From contig JAFDFT010000004.1 in the NCBI GenBank assembly GCA_019309685.1, forward strand, positions 1 to 37,824: a stretch of DNA of 37,824 nucleotides, read 5' to 3'. Origin of the DNA: Deltaproteobacteria bacterium. GTDB taxonomy: Bacteria; Desulfobacterota; Desulfobacteria; Desulfobacterales; JAABPS01. Each line of letters starts with the position of its first letter. The stretch's first letter is position 1. The position numbers and the translations under genes were made by a program. The notes beneath the pieces are model-generated. The model did not search any database and was not told the origin of the DNA. It was given only the letters and a program-made list of their open reading frames with translations. This document shows positions 15,677 to 24,072 of the stretch, one piece after another.

Positions 15677-16846
15677 TTAAACACCTGCTTTTTCTTTAAT
15701 TTCCTCTGCTTTATTTGTTTTTTCCCAGGCAAATTCAGGTTCACTGCGTCCAAAATGACCGTATGCTGAGGTCTTTCGATATATCGGACGTAAAAGATCA
15801 AGATATTCAATGATGGCGGCAGGCCTCAGATCAAAAACATCTTTTACAATTTCTGTTGCACGGTTTTCCGGAATGGCACCGGTCCCCATAAGGTCTACCA
15901 TCACAGAAACAGGTTCCGCCACACCAATCGCGTAAGCAATCTGCACCTCACATTTTTTAGAAATACCGGATGCAACAATATTTTTTGCGATATGTCTTCC
16001 CATATATGACGCACTGCGATCCACCTTGGAAGGATCTTTGCCTGAGAAACATCCTCCGCCATGGCTCCCCTGACCACCATACGTATCAACAATAATTTTT
16101 CGCCCGGTAAGACCGCAGTCTCCCATGGGACCGCCAACAACAAATTTCCCTGTTGGATTGATGAAATAACGTGTGTCACCATCTGTCATGTCCTTGGGAA
16201 TAACTTTTTTTATCACTTCTTCAATCAGGCCCTCTTTTATTTCGTCATATGTAACATCCGGTTTATGCTGGGCGGATAAAACGACCGTATCTACCCGCTT
16301 TGGAGTGCCGTTTTCATACTCAATAGTTACTTGAGACTTCCCGTCAGGTCTTAAAAAATTAAGGGAATTGTTATTTCTGACGGTTGACAGCCGGTTAACG
16401 AGCTTATGCGCAAACATTATAGGCATGGGCATCAATTCAGGTGTTTCATCAGACGCAAATCCAAACATAAGACCCTGGTCACCCGCTCCCTGATCTTTGA
16501 ATAACCCTTCACCCACATTTACGCCCTGGGCTATATCCGGAGATTGATGGTCGATGCTTGTAATAACGGAACACGTCTGCCAATCAAAACCCATTTGAGA
16601 AGAATGATATCCTATATCTTTTATGGTGTCGCGAACGATCTGAGGCATATCCACGTAACACTCAGTCGTAATTTCCCCGGCAATAAAAGCAATGCCCGTG
16701 GTAACAAGGGTCTCACAGGCAACTCTGCATTTTTTGTCCTGTGCAATGATCGCATCCAGTATGGAATCAGATATGGCATCCGCTACTTTGTCAGGATGAC
16801 CTTCCGTAACAGATTCGGATGTGAATAAAAATTTTTGATCATTCAT
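15677..16846 (-). CDS. metK: S-adenosylmethionine synthetase
   Basis: Cytosolic enzyme making S-adenosylmethionine from methionine and ATP. All family landmarks are present in 389 residues: [25 protein letters not shown] at 8-32, [34 protein letters not shown] and the P-loop-like [19 protein letters not shown], plus the end [15 protein letters not shown] lies 7 nt before the ATG. It is 36 bp downstream of panC on the same strand, probably co-transcribed. No SAM-type riboswitch fits in the 36-bp spacer. Its closeness to the LsrF-like and aldolase-SDR genes is discussed under findings. Confidence 0.96.
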   Translation of the reverse strand: MNDQKFLFTSESVTEGHPDKVADAISDSILDAIIAQDKKCRVACETLVTTGIAFIAGEITTECYVDMPQIVRDTIKDIGYHSSQMGFDWQTCSVITSIDHQSPDIAQGVNVGEGLFKDQGAGDQGLMFGFASDETPELMPMPIMFAHKLVNRLSTVRNNNSLNFLRPDGKSQVTIEYENGTPKRVDTVVLSAQHKPDVTYDEIKEGLIEEVIKKVIPKDMTDGDTRYFINPTGKFVVGGPMGDCGLTGRKIIVDTYGGQGSHGGGCFSGKDPSKVDRSASYMGRHIAKNIVASGISKKCEVQIAYAIGVAEPVSVMVDLMGTGAIPENRATEIVKDVFDLRPAAIIEYLDLLRPIYRKTSAYGHFGRSEPEFAWEKTNKAEEIKEKAGV

Positions 16847-16882
16847 AAATTTACTCCTTCACTTTATATATTTTTTATCTTT

Positions 16883-17728
16883 TTAATAATTTATTATCAT
16901 GTTGTCTATCAAACGCGTCTTTCCAACTTTGACAGCCAGGGCCATTACCACAGGGCTCTCTATTGTTTTGATATCTTCCAGCGTATCAGGATCACAGATC
17001 GAAATATAATCTATCTTGCTATCCTTATGGGAGTGTATCAATTTCTTCACTTCATTAATAATTCTATCCGAATCCAAAACACCTTCAGCACAAAGGTTTT
17101 GAGCCTTACTTAATGATTCAAAAAGGGAAAGCGCCGCGAGTCTCTCCTCCGGTTTAAGATAATTGTTCCGTGAACTCATGGCAAGCCCATCAGGCTCCCT
17201 GACAGTCGGCGCACCTACGATTTCAATATCGAAATTCAAATCACGGACCATCCTTTTTATTACCGCCAGCTGCTGATAATCTTTCTGTCCAAATATCGCG
17301 ACACTGGGTTTTACAATGTTAAAAAGCTTTGTTACCACCGTCGCGACACCCTGGAAAAATATCGGCCTTGAAATCCCGCAAAGATGCTTCGGAAGCTTTT
17401 CAAGGTTTACATACGTCTGGAATCCATTTTCATATAGACTTACTTTATCAGGGGTAAAAACCACATCCACATTTTCTTTACGGGCAAGTTCGAGATCTCT
17501 TTCCAAGTCTTTTGGATAAGAATCAAAATCCTCCCCTTCTCCGAATTGTGTGGGATTGACAAAGATACTGACCACCAGGACATCACCGCGCTTTCGCCCT
17601 TCCCTCATAAGCGAAAGATGCCCCTCATGTAAAAATCCCATAGTCGGTACAAAGGCAATCGATTTTTTCCGGGATATCAGGCGATTGGCATATGCCTGCA
17701 TCTCATTTGTTGTGGCAATTGTATGAAT
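16883..17728 (-). CDS. panC: Pantothenate synthetase (pantoate-beta-alanine ligase), probable ATT start
   Basis: Joins pantoate and beta-alanine with ATP to make pantothenate in CoA synthesis. FVPTMGFLHEGHLSLMREG (HIGH-like nucleotide site), SIFVNPTQFGEGEDFDSYPKD, FGQKDYQQLAVIKRMV and GLAMSSRNNYL are diagnostic. The track begins at ATG 17701, which lacks a ribosome site and drops the usual first strand. The frame continues upstream as I-H-T-I-A-T-T-N-E before MQAYA, matching the family start (x-I-x-T-I-x-x-M-Q). AGGAGG (17742-17737) lies 8 nt from an in-frame ATT at 17728, and no ATG, GTG or TTG is in frame there. I therefore propose an ATT start, giving 281 residues, the normal length. Confidence 0.9.
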   Translation of the reverse strand: MHTIATTNEMQAYANRLISRKKSIAFVPTMGFLHEGHLSLMREGRKRGDVLVVSIFVNPTQFGEGEDFDSYPKDLERDLELARKENVDVVFTPDKVSLYENGFQTYVNLEKLPKHLCGISRPIFFQGVATVVTKLFNIVKPSVAIFGQKDYQQLAVIKRMVRDLNFDIEIVGAPTVREPDGLAMSSRNNYLKPEERLAALSLFESLSKAQNLCAEGVLDSDRIINEVKKLIHSHKDSKIDYISICDPDTLEDIKTIESPVVMALAVKVGKTRLIDNMIINY

Positions 17729-17736
17729 AGCAGTAT

Positions 17737-17742
17737 CCTCCT
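17737..17742 (-). promoter_or_regulatory. Shine-Dalgarno AGGAGG that decides the panC start
   Basis: A perfect AGGAGG on the minus strand, 8 nt upstream of the in-frame ATT at 17728. It is 35 nt from the ATG at 17701, too far to serve that codon. Confidence 0.7.
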
Positions 17743-17857
17743 GAAAAGAGAGTTGCCGCTGTATTAAGACAATATAAAGAAAATGTCAATGTTAACTTAA
17801 AGTTAAGCGTTAACCTGAATTTACTAAAAGAAGAAACACGTTTTGCAAGAGGATAAT

Positions 17858-17931
17858 ATCTGAATTTTGCCGGAACTATTATTATAACTCATCTAAAAAG
17901 ATTCTCATCAATTTTCATGCAAGATTCAGAT
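17858..17931. mobile_element. Structured repeat family B, copy 3: 74-bp internal-deletion derivative
   Basis: ATCTGAATTTTGC ... GCAAGATTCAGAT are the family-B ends. The inside is only the right-hand part of copy 2 (GGAACTATTATTATAACTCAT...AGATTCTCATCAATTTTCAT); the branched core is missing. It lies in the 287-bp spacer upstream of panC, in which I see nothing else except the panC ribosome site and AT-rich sequence. Confidence 0.7.
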
Positions 17932-18015
17932 AACAATCATTCAGCTACATAAATTTACGATTGAAAAGTACAAGGACAGGGTCGCTTTATAACTAAATAT
18001 AATGGGGAAAAAGAG

Positions 18016-18498
18016 TTATTTTTCCACCAGGTGCTGTATGTCAGGATGATCTTTTATCGCTCGCAAGAATTGCTCCGTCCTGATCTCCAACCTCTTTTTA
18101 ATAATTCTAAGCACCCTTTGGGTCATTCTATACCCCATGGATGGGTCTTTATCTAAAAGTCTTGTAAGCTCTATCCCATTTACAGAAAAAACCTCGCTCC
18201 TTTCTGCACAAACCGCGTCTGATGTATATGTAGTGCCTCCGAGCATGGCAGACCATCCAAATGCATATCCGGGTTTGACAGTCCCCATAGAAATAGTAAT
18301 TTTTTCAGAAATCCGCTGTTCAAGAAGTATCTTCCCCCTTCTTACCATGTAAAACCTTTCAGCGTTTTCACCTTCTCGAAAAACAACTTCACCTTCATCG
18401 AATTTGAGGGATTCAGTTATTGGCAAAAATTTATCAATCATGTCGTCTGTTAAAAATCCGAGAATTACAATCGCTTTAAGGTCTTTTATCGTCACCAT
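18016..18498 (-). CDS. Stand-alone cyclic-nucleotide-binding-domain protein
   Basis: I take the ATG at 18498 (AAAGGAATC upstream) instead of 18588, which would read back into the preceding gene; this gives 160 residues. It is one CNBD cupin fold: FLPITESLKFDEGEVVFREGENAERFYMVRRGKILLEQR is the typical beta-roll, and PGYAFGWSAMLGGTTYTSDAVCAERSEVFSVNGIEL covers the phosphate-binding cassette region, where FGWSAML replaces the usual FGE(L/I)AL. A helical tail (RMTQRVLRIIKKRLEIRTEQFLRAI) follows, but there is no helix-turn-helix, so it is not a DNA-binding Crp/Fnr regulator. It begins 17 bp after the last mrp gene, so co-transcription and a regulatory role on the antiporter are plausible inferences. 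Confidence 0.78.
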   Translation of the reverse strand: MVTIKDLKAIVILGFLTDDMIDKFLPITESLKFDEGEVVFREGENAERFYMVRRGKILLEQRISEKITISMGTVKPGYAFGWSAMLGGTTYTSDAVCAERSEVFSVNGIELTRLLDKDPSMGYRMTQRVLRIIKKRLEIRTEQFLRAIKDHPDIQHLVEK

Positions 18499-18515
18499 GA
18501 TAGATTCCTTTCGCC

Positions 18516-20288
18516 TTAACTCATGAAAAAGAGCATGATAATAAATAGTGATGCAGCAGCAACACTCATTCCGATAGGCGTAGAGCATGTTTCAAAAGTA
18601 CGATAAACTTTCTTTTGAGTTGCTTTCAGTGCATCTTTTCCTGAACCCATAATAACCTGTATGGGGGTTATCAAAACAATGATGAGCTTTGCAGGTGTAT
18701 TTTTGGCCAGTCGGCTTACAATAAACGGAAGTTTCGTGGATATATATTTATCACACATCCTGTTCATGCCATTTAACATCTTATCCATCGCATAGTAAAA
18801 AAACATGCCACCTTTTCGGTAGAACCAATCTGTATCCAAAAGAAGAACGCCTGCCATTTCCGGGTAGTATCCTGAAACAAACACGATATAAAACGCGAAT
18901 GCGCCGAAAAGGACAACCTGAAATTGTCCGATGATATGAGCCATTGTATACGGCTCATAAGTGACAGGATGAGGGAGGATTTGATACAAACTTTTATAAA
19001 ATACAGCGATCAAAATACATAGAAACGCTGTTATCCCCATGGCAAGGAGCATATTGATTGGCGGCTCTTGTGATTTGATTTCAGGCTTTTTCCCGAAAAA
19101 GGTAAAAAAAGGGACTTTAATCCCTGCATGAAAACAAGCGCATGCTGAAGCGCATTGCAACAGCAGCCAGATGATGGGCATTTTTTCGTGTGAAGAGGCG
19201 GAAATAACCATTGATTTGCTGATAAAACCGCAAAATAGAGGTAAAGCGGAAATCGATGCCGCGCCAATAATACAAAAAATACATGTCAGCGGCATGGTTT
19301 TATAGAGCCCGCCAAGCTCCGTACATTTTGATCTGCCGGTCATCTGAATGACAGAACCTGTAGCCATGAAAAGAAGCGCTGTATAAAGAATACAGCAAAA
19401 CGCATGGGAAATTGTCCCATTTAATGCCAGCGGTGTCCCAATACCGATACCGCACATCATAAAACCGCCCTGACTGATTAGGCTGTAGGCGATAATCCTT
19501 CTGATATCGTCTTCAACGATTGCGTAGATGATGGGGATAACGGCCATGGCAGCCCCCAGCCATATGAGCAGTTCAGCTCCCGGGAAAATCCTCACCATGA
19601 GATAAACCGCACTTTTTGTTGTAAATGCGCTTAAAAATACAGCGCCCGTTACCGTTGCTTCCGGATAGGCGTCTTTTAACCATGGATGCAGCGGATAGAC
19701 GGCAGCATTGACGGCAATTCCAACAAAGATCAAATAGGATGCCAGCCCTTTGAGCTGCATTACGCTGATTTCAGTTGTTCCTGTATGGTGAACGTGTAAA
19801 ACGATTCCAGCCAAAAGACATAACCCGCCAAATACATGCACGAGAATGTATCTGAATGCTGCTGCTTGCGAAGCTTTCGTTCTTCGCGCCAGGATAAGAA
19901 AGGTTGAGCTGATAGCCATCAGTTCCCAGAAAATATAGAGGCTGAACACATCTCCAGCAAAAGTTACGCCAAGCGCTCCCCCCGCATACACAAATGATGA
20001 TACGTGCTGAAGATCATCATCAACATTTAATGAAAACAACATGCCGATAAAAAGCGCTATTGAAAATATATAACCAAAAACAAGTGAAAGCCTGTCAACG
20101 TTTCCAAATATAAGCTCATATCCCATGAAGTGAAACACACTGTGCTTTCCCTCAGGCCAGCTTATTATAAAGAAAAAAGCCAAAACAGGAAGAAAAAGCA
20201 GATACACGGATTTTATCTTTCCTTTTAAAAGAGGGACAAAAAATGCCCCAATAATAATGATAAACGCTGGAGAAATGTTATCGCTCAT
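18516..20288 (-). CDS. Mrp/complex I-type antiporter subunit, D-like (third copy, D'')
   Basis: A 590-residue polytopic protein of the NuoL/M/N-MrpA/D proton-conducting family. LYIFWELMAISSTFLILARR holds the TM5 glutamate, and FTTKSAVYLMVRIF the TM8-region lysine. The TM7 site reads GIAVNAAVYPLHPWLKDAYPEATVTGAV, with Asn where the family has a key Lys (K-x-A-x-x-P-L/F-H-x-W-L). A long C-terminal extension (after about 480) includes LLDTDWFYRKGGMFFYYAMDKMLNGMNRMCDKY, an amphipathic or lateral-helix-like stretch, and a final TM segment. The start overlaps the small gene upstream by 11 nt (ATGAGCGATAA). It is the last membrane subunit of the cluster, and its task may be structural rather than pumping. 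Confidence 0.85.
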   Translation of the reverse strand: MSDNISPAFIIIIGAFFVPLLKGKIKSVYLLFLPVLAFFFIISWPEGKHSVFHFMGYELIFGNVDRLSLVFGYIFSIALFIGMLFSLNVDDDLQHVSSFVYAGGALGVTFAGDVFSLYIFWELMAISSTFLILARRTKASQAAAFRYILVHVFGGLCLLAGIVLHVHHTGTTEISVMQLKGLASYLIFVGIAVNAAVYPLHPWLKDAYPEATVTGAVFLSAFTTKSAVYLMVRIFPGAELLIWLGAAMAVIPIIYAIVEDDIRRIIAYSLISQGGFMMCGIGIGTPLALNGTISHAFCCILYTALLFMATGSVIQMTGRSKCTELGGLYKTMPLTCIFCIIGAASISALPLFCGFISKSMVISASSHEKMPIIWLLLQCASACACFHAGIKVPFFTFFGKKPEIKSQEPPINMLLAMGITAFLCILIAVFYKSLYQILPHPVTYEPYTMAHIIGQFQVVLFGAFAFYIVFVSGYYPEMAGVLLLDTDWFYRKGGMFFYYAMDKMLNGMNRMCDKYISTKLPFIVSRLAKNTPAKLIIVLITPIQVIMGSGKDALKATQKKVYRTFETCSTPIGMSVAAASLFIIMLFFMS

Positions 20289-20517
20289 AATAATCCGAAT
20301 TTCTTTTTAAAATTTTGCTCACTATAATTGCCGCGCCAAAAACCAGAATGCAGGAAAAAATTCCGTATATTGGAAAAAAGAAAAGCAGGCCTTCCAAAAA
20401 TAACTCAGCATGTTTATGAACAAAAAATTCAATGAAAAATAAAAGAAAAAGAAACGAGTAAAATATAATAAGAAGCCGTCGAATCTCTTTTGATTTTCCA
20501 AGCCATTTTATCTTCAT
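20278..20517 (-). CDS. Small two-TM membrane protein in the mrp cluster
   Basis: 79 residues with two hydrophobic stretches (LLIIFYSFLFLLFFIEFFV and FFPIYGIFSCILVFGAAIIV) and a charged basic tail KILKRNSDYYER. GGAAT lies 9 nt before the ATG, and the 3' end overlaps D'' by 11 nt, so it is a translated, coupled part of the operon. I recognise no family. It may be an accessory subunit that holds two D-like subunits together, which is a guess from position. Confidence 0.7.
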   Translation of the reverse strand: MKIKWLGKSKEIRRLLIIFYSFLFLLFFIEFFVHKHAELFLEGLLFFFPIYGIFSCILVFGAAIIVSKILKRNSDYYER

Positions 20518-20529
20518 TAGCGATATTCC

Positions 20530-22008
20530 TTACTTGATAAATATACTTTCTGCAGCCATCTGAGCCAAAGAAAGAAACGGTTCCGGATGGAAAAAAAGAA
20601 CGATCGATCCGATCGCCGTTATACATATTGGAATTAAACACCAGATCGGCGCTTCATCAATTCTGTTACTAACACGGGTTTCCTTCGATTGGTTAAAAAA
20701 AGCACTGTAAACAATTGGAAAAAAATAAGCGGCATTCAACAGCGAGCTGACCAGTATCACGGCCAATAATGCCAATTGGCCGGCATCAAGTGTCCCCAGT
20801 ACTAAATGCCATTTACTAATAAATCCGCCGCAGGGCGGCAGCCCGATAACGCTTAAAGAGCCGATAAAAAACGCGGCCATGGTGATAGGCATTCTTTTTC
20901 CAATACCATCCATCTGGCTGATATTTTTTATGCCTGTGGCAACAAAAATAGCGCCCGCGCAAAAAAAGAGAGTGATTTTGCCAAACGCATGCATGGCAAT
21001 ATGAAGGATACCGCCAACAAATCCTCTGGGTGACAGAAGTGCCGCGCCAAGGACAATATACGATAGCTGCCCGATGGTAGAAAAAGCCAGACGCCGTTTC
21101 AATCCATCCTGCGATAGGGCGATACACGAAGCCGTAATAATGGTAAATGAGGCAATAACACAAACAATAATATTCAGATGAGAATTAGAAAGCAGCTCAA
21201 CGCCAAACACGCCCGTGATGACACGAATCACACAAAACACACCGACCTTTACCACCGCCACAGCATGAAGAAGCGCGCTAACCGGCGTGGGAGCAACCAT
21301 GGCAGCCGGAAGCCATGAATGAAAAGGCATGATGGCTGCCTTGGCAAATCCAAAAAGCATGATAACCAAAAGAGCCGCTATCAGTGCTGGAGATACGTCC
21401 ATCGATAAAAATCCAGATTTTGTAAATTCCAGGGTTCCGGTCATATTGTAAATTACCAGCATGCAAGGAAGGACAAATCCAATGGATAAACCAACAATAT
21501 AAAGCAGGTATTTTCTACCCGAACGTCGAGCTTCCATATCCTGATGGTGGGTCACCAGCGGATACGTAGAAAACGATAACATTTCGTAAAACAAATAAAG
21601 CGTGAAAAGGTTTGAAGAAAAAGCCACGCCCATGGTCGCGGATAGAGACAGTGCAAAAAAACTAAAATACCGCGTCTGGCTGTGCTCATTGAGTCCCCGC
21701 ATGTACCCGATGGAATAGGCTGATGTAATAATCCATAGAAATGAAGACACAATGGCAAAGAGAAGCCCTAAAGAATCAACTCTAAAACCTATGGATACAC
21801 CTGAAAAAATATCAACCAGCGTGAAAATAATTTCTTTACCTGAAAGGATGACAGGAATCATGGAAACAACTATTAAAAACTTGGCAATAGCCGCTATAAA
21901 CGTCCAGACTTCACGAATATTAGGTCTTTTACTGAACACGATAAACGGTACAGCGGTAACTGATACAAGTATTGCCAATAATGGTTTTATGGATAAAATT
22001 GTTTCCAT
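20530..22008 (-). CDS. mrpD: Mrp-type antiporter subunit D-like (second copy, D')
   Basis: 492 residues, about 14 TM segments, of the proton-translocating antiporter family. The TM5 glutamate is in LYLFYEMLSFSTYPLV. TM7 has the conserved lysine in FGFAKAAIMPFHSWLPAAMVAPTPVSALLHAVAVVKVGVF, followed by the standard TM8 lysine. DGLKRRLAFSTIGQLSYIVLGAAL is the usual TM9-10 loop. In Mrp and membrane-bound hydrogenase complexes such subunits form the ion channel of the antiporter in the inner membrane. It lies 12 bp downstream of the first D gene. It is slightly closer in feel to MrpD/MbhH than to NuoL, but the assignment among paralogues cannot be fixed by eye. Confidence 0.87.
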   Translation of the reverse strand: METILSIKPLLAILVSVTAVPFIVFSKRPNIREVWTFIAAIAKFLIVVSMIPVILSGKEIIFTLVDIFSGVSIGFRVDSLGLLFAIVSSFLWIITSAYSIGYMRGLNEHSQTRYFSFFALSLSATMGVAFSSNLFTLYLFYEMLSFSTYPLVTHHQDMEARRSGRKYLLYIVGLSIGFVLPCMLVIYNMTGTLEFTKSGFLSMDVSPALIAALLVIMLFGFAKAAIMPFHSWLPAAMVAPTPVSALLHAVAVVKVGVFCVIRVITGVFGVELLSNSHLNIIVCVIASFTIITASCIALSQDGLKRRLAFSTIGQLSYIVLGAALLSPRGFVGGILHIAMHAFGKITLFFCAGAIFVATGIKNISQMDGIGKRMPITMAAFFIGSLSVIGLPPCGGFISKWHLVLGTLDAGQLALLAVILVSSLLNAAYFFPIVYSAFFNQSKETRVSNRIDEAPIWCLIPICITAIGSIVLFFHPEPFLSLAQMAAESIFIK

Positions 22009-22019
22009 TCTATCTGATC

Positions 22020-23516
22020 TTATATGATCCCTGTTGGTATAGCGAACTGGATGATCGCTGTCACAATATGTCCGGTAAATATCCCAAGCGCAAGGAGCAG
22101 TATCGCTGCCATGAGGAGTGGCACCAGCATATCTCTTGGCGCTTCGTTAAATAGTGTCTCTTCATCTTTTTGATGCGCGTTAGGATGATTCGTAAAAGGC
22201 TCATAATAGCCGATCTCGATAACCCTGAAAAAGAGCACAACATTAACAAGACTGCTGAAAATGAGCGCACCCACAAAACCAAATTCCCCCGCGGCAATAC
22301 CCCCTGAAATAAGGTACCATTTGCTAAAAAACCCGCAAAACGGCGGCACACCTATAATCGACAACGCCCCTGCTGTAAATGCTGCCATAGTAAATGGCAT
22401 TTTGACAAACAGACCCTTCATATCTTCAAACGAATCGCTTTTTAGCATGTACAAAATATTGCCTGCGGCAAGAAACAAACACAGGGTCATTGCCGCATCA
22501 TTGACAATATGCAGAATCGACCCGGTAATTCCCTGGCGGTTTCCCAACCACAGTCCACCAACCATATACCCAACCTCGGCAACAATGATATAGGTGAGCA
22601 TCTTTTTCAGACTTTTTTGTGATAACGCAAATAGAGATCCCATGACGATAGCAAGAACCGAAAGCCATACCATGGGTTTTGATATGTTTAGAAATACAAA
22701 CGAAAATTGAGGCGTAAACAAGTACAATGTAACGCGTATCATCACGTAAATCATTACCTTGGTAGTCAGCGGTGCGATCAAGCTGACGGCTGATGATTGG
22801 GCGTACGAATATGCGTTGGGCAGCCACGCGTGCAAAGGGAAAAACGCCATCTTTATAAAAAGACCGATCATGCAAAAAATAAACGCGAATAGGACCACCC
22901 CGGAATCATAGATATCTGGAAGCAGGTTCGCGATATCGGCTATATTCAATGACCCGGTCACAAGATAGATATATCCAATTCCCAACAGGTAGAAGCTGGC
23001 ACCAATGGTTCCCATAATAAGATAGTTCAGACTTGATAAAGCTGCCCTATCCTTCCCAAGGCCAATAAGCGCGTAACCGGTAAGCGATGCAATTTCAAGC
23101 AATACATATAAATTAAACGCGTCACCGGTCACAACAATGCCGGACAGTCCGGTCACAAAAAGGACATACAGCGCATAAAAAGGCCCTTCCTTACCCGAAA
23201 AATCCTGCTGAACCGGCTTGTGAGTCGTTACAATATTTAAAACCGCAACCGCAGAGATAACAACAAGAACCAGACTGTTTAAATGATCTATCCGGTATTC
23301 AATCCCCCATGGAGGTGCCCAGCCGCCAAGTCTATATTGAACGGTACCATTCTCTAAAACCATCATCAACACGCCAATGGATGCAAAAAGAGAAACTGTC
23401 AGAGAAAAAACGGCAATAGGAAAGCACAGCCTTTTATTCAGCCAGCCTGTAGCTGAAATAAGAAAAGCCGAAATAAGCGGAACGATAATGACAAGTGCTG
23501 GAAAGTGCTCACTCAT
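22020..23516 (-). CDS. mrpD: Mrp-type antiporter subunit D (first copy)
   Basis: 498 residues with the full family pattern: TM5 Glu in FNLYVLLEIASLTGYALIGLGKDR, TM7 Lys in GLFIKMAFFPLHAWLPNAYSYAQSSAVSLIAPLTTKVMIYVMIRV (with the TM8 Lys in TTK), and QKSLKKMLTYIIVAEVGYMVGGLWLG. It directly follows mrpC after a 127-bp spacer, as mrpD does in standard mrp operons. Function: ion translocation in a Na+(or K+)/H+ antiporter in the inner membrane. The open frame in the spacer to mrpC (23518-23643) has no start site and is not annotated. Confidence 0.9.
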   Translation of the reverse strand: MSEHFPALVIIVPLISAFLISATGWLNKRLCFPIAVFSLTVSLFASIGVLMMVLENGTVQYRLGGWAPPWGIEYRIDHLNSLVLVVISAVAVLNIVTTHKPVQQDFSGKEGPFYALYVLFVTGLSGIVVTGDAFNLYVLLEIASLTGYALIGLGKDRAALSSLNYLIMGTIGASFYLLGIGYIYLVTGSLNIADIANLLPDIYDSGVVLFAFIFCMIGLFIKMAFFPLHAWLPNAYSYAQSSAVSLIAPLTTKVMIYVMIRVTLYLFTPQFSFVFLNISKPMVWLSVLAIVMGSLFALSQKSLKKMLTYIIVAEVGYMVGGLWLGNRQGITGSILHIVNDAAMTLCLFLAAGNILYMLKSDSFEDMKGLFVKMPFTMAAFTAGALSIIGVPPFCGFFSKWYLISGGIAAGEFGFVGALIFSSLVNVVLFFRVIEIGYYEPFTNHPNAHQKDEETLFNEAPRDMLVPLLMAAILLLALGIFTGHIVTAIIQFAIPTGII

Positions 23517-23643
23517 TGTTAGATTTAATTTTTAGATATCTAAATATAAAATCTATCATGAAATGATTAAAAAAATCGACCATACGTTTAAGAAATAAAG
23601 TCTTTAACCACTCGCCCCTTTTCTGAAACCACTGGCCATTGTT

Positions 23644-24045
23644 TTATTTTGCCTGATCTCTGATCTTTTTATTGATCTCATCTTCTTCGAGCGTGTCGTA
23701 TTCACGATACACTTTTATGGCCAGTGCCAATGCTACACCGAGAGTCGCCACTGATACGACAATGGCTGTCAGCATGAGAACATGCGGCAAAGGATTAATA
23801 TATTCAGCAGCGTGAATGACATGCTTTTCTTTGCCATGACCATGAGATATGATCGGGATAGTCGCTCCCTTTTTTACCCCAATAGAAACATAAAACAAAA
23901 TAATACCAGTCTGGAAAATATTCATACCAATGATCTTTTTTACTAAGTTTTTCTTGACCATCATGGCGTAAAGACCAATCATCATCAATAAGATAAAGCC
24001 CCAATAGTTATACTTTGAAATAATTGTCGTTAAAATTTCATTCAT
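23644..24045 (-). CDS. mrpC: Mrp antiporter subunit C (NuoK-like)
   Basis: 133 residues, three TM segments: YWGFILLMMIGLYAMMV, IIGMNIFQTGIILFYVSIGV and VLMLTAIVVSVATLGVALALAIKVYREY. The GMNIFQTGIILF and PLPHVLMLTAIVVSVAT stretches are the MrpC/NuoK signature. Between TM2 and TM3 is a His-rich loop, ISHGHGKEKHVIHAAEYI, more histidine-rich than usual. Subunit C is a small antiporter-module subunit packed next to D. It is separated from the MrpB-type gene by 206 bp filled with a repeat element, so this may be an internal regulatory break in the operon. Confidence 0.9.
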   Translation of the reverse strand: MNEILTTIISKYNYWGFILLMMIGLYAMMVKKNLVKKIIGMNIFQTGIILFYVSIGVKKGATIPIISHGHGKEKHVIHAAEYINPLPHVLMLTAIVVSVATLGVALALAIKVYREYDTLEEDEINKKIRDQAK

Positions 24046-24072
24046 TAATCAATATTGTTTTAAAGGGTCATT

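Noticed and set aside
16847-16882. SAM riboswitch before metK
   Set aside because: The spacer to panC is only 36 bp, too short for any SAM riboswitch, and the longer region before panC shows no matching core.
23518-23643. Minus-strand open frame between mrpC and mrpD (NNGQWFQKRGEWLKTLFLKRMVDFFNHFMIDFIFRYLKIKSNNE)
   Set aside because: It is protein-like and amphipathic, but there is no start codon with a ribosome site; the only in-frame ATG codons are internal and unsupported. Not annotated, though it could be a decayed gene end.
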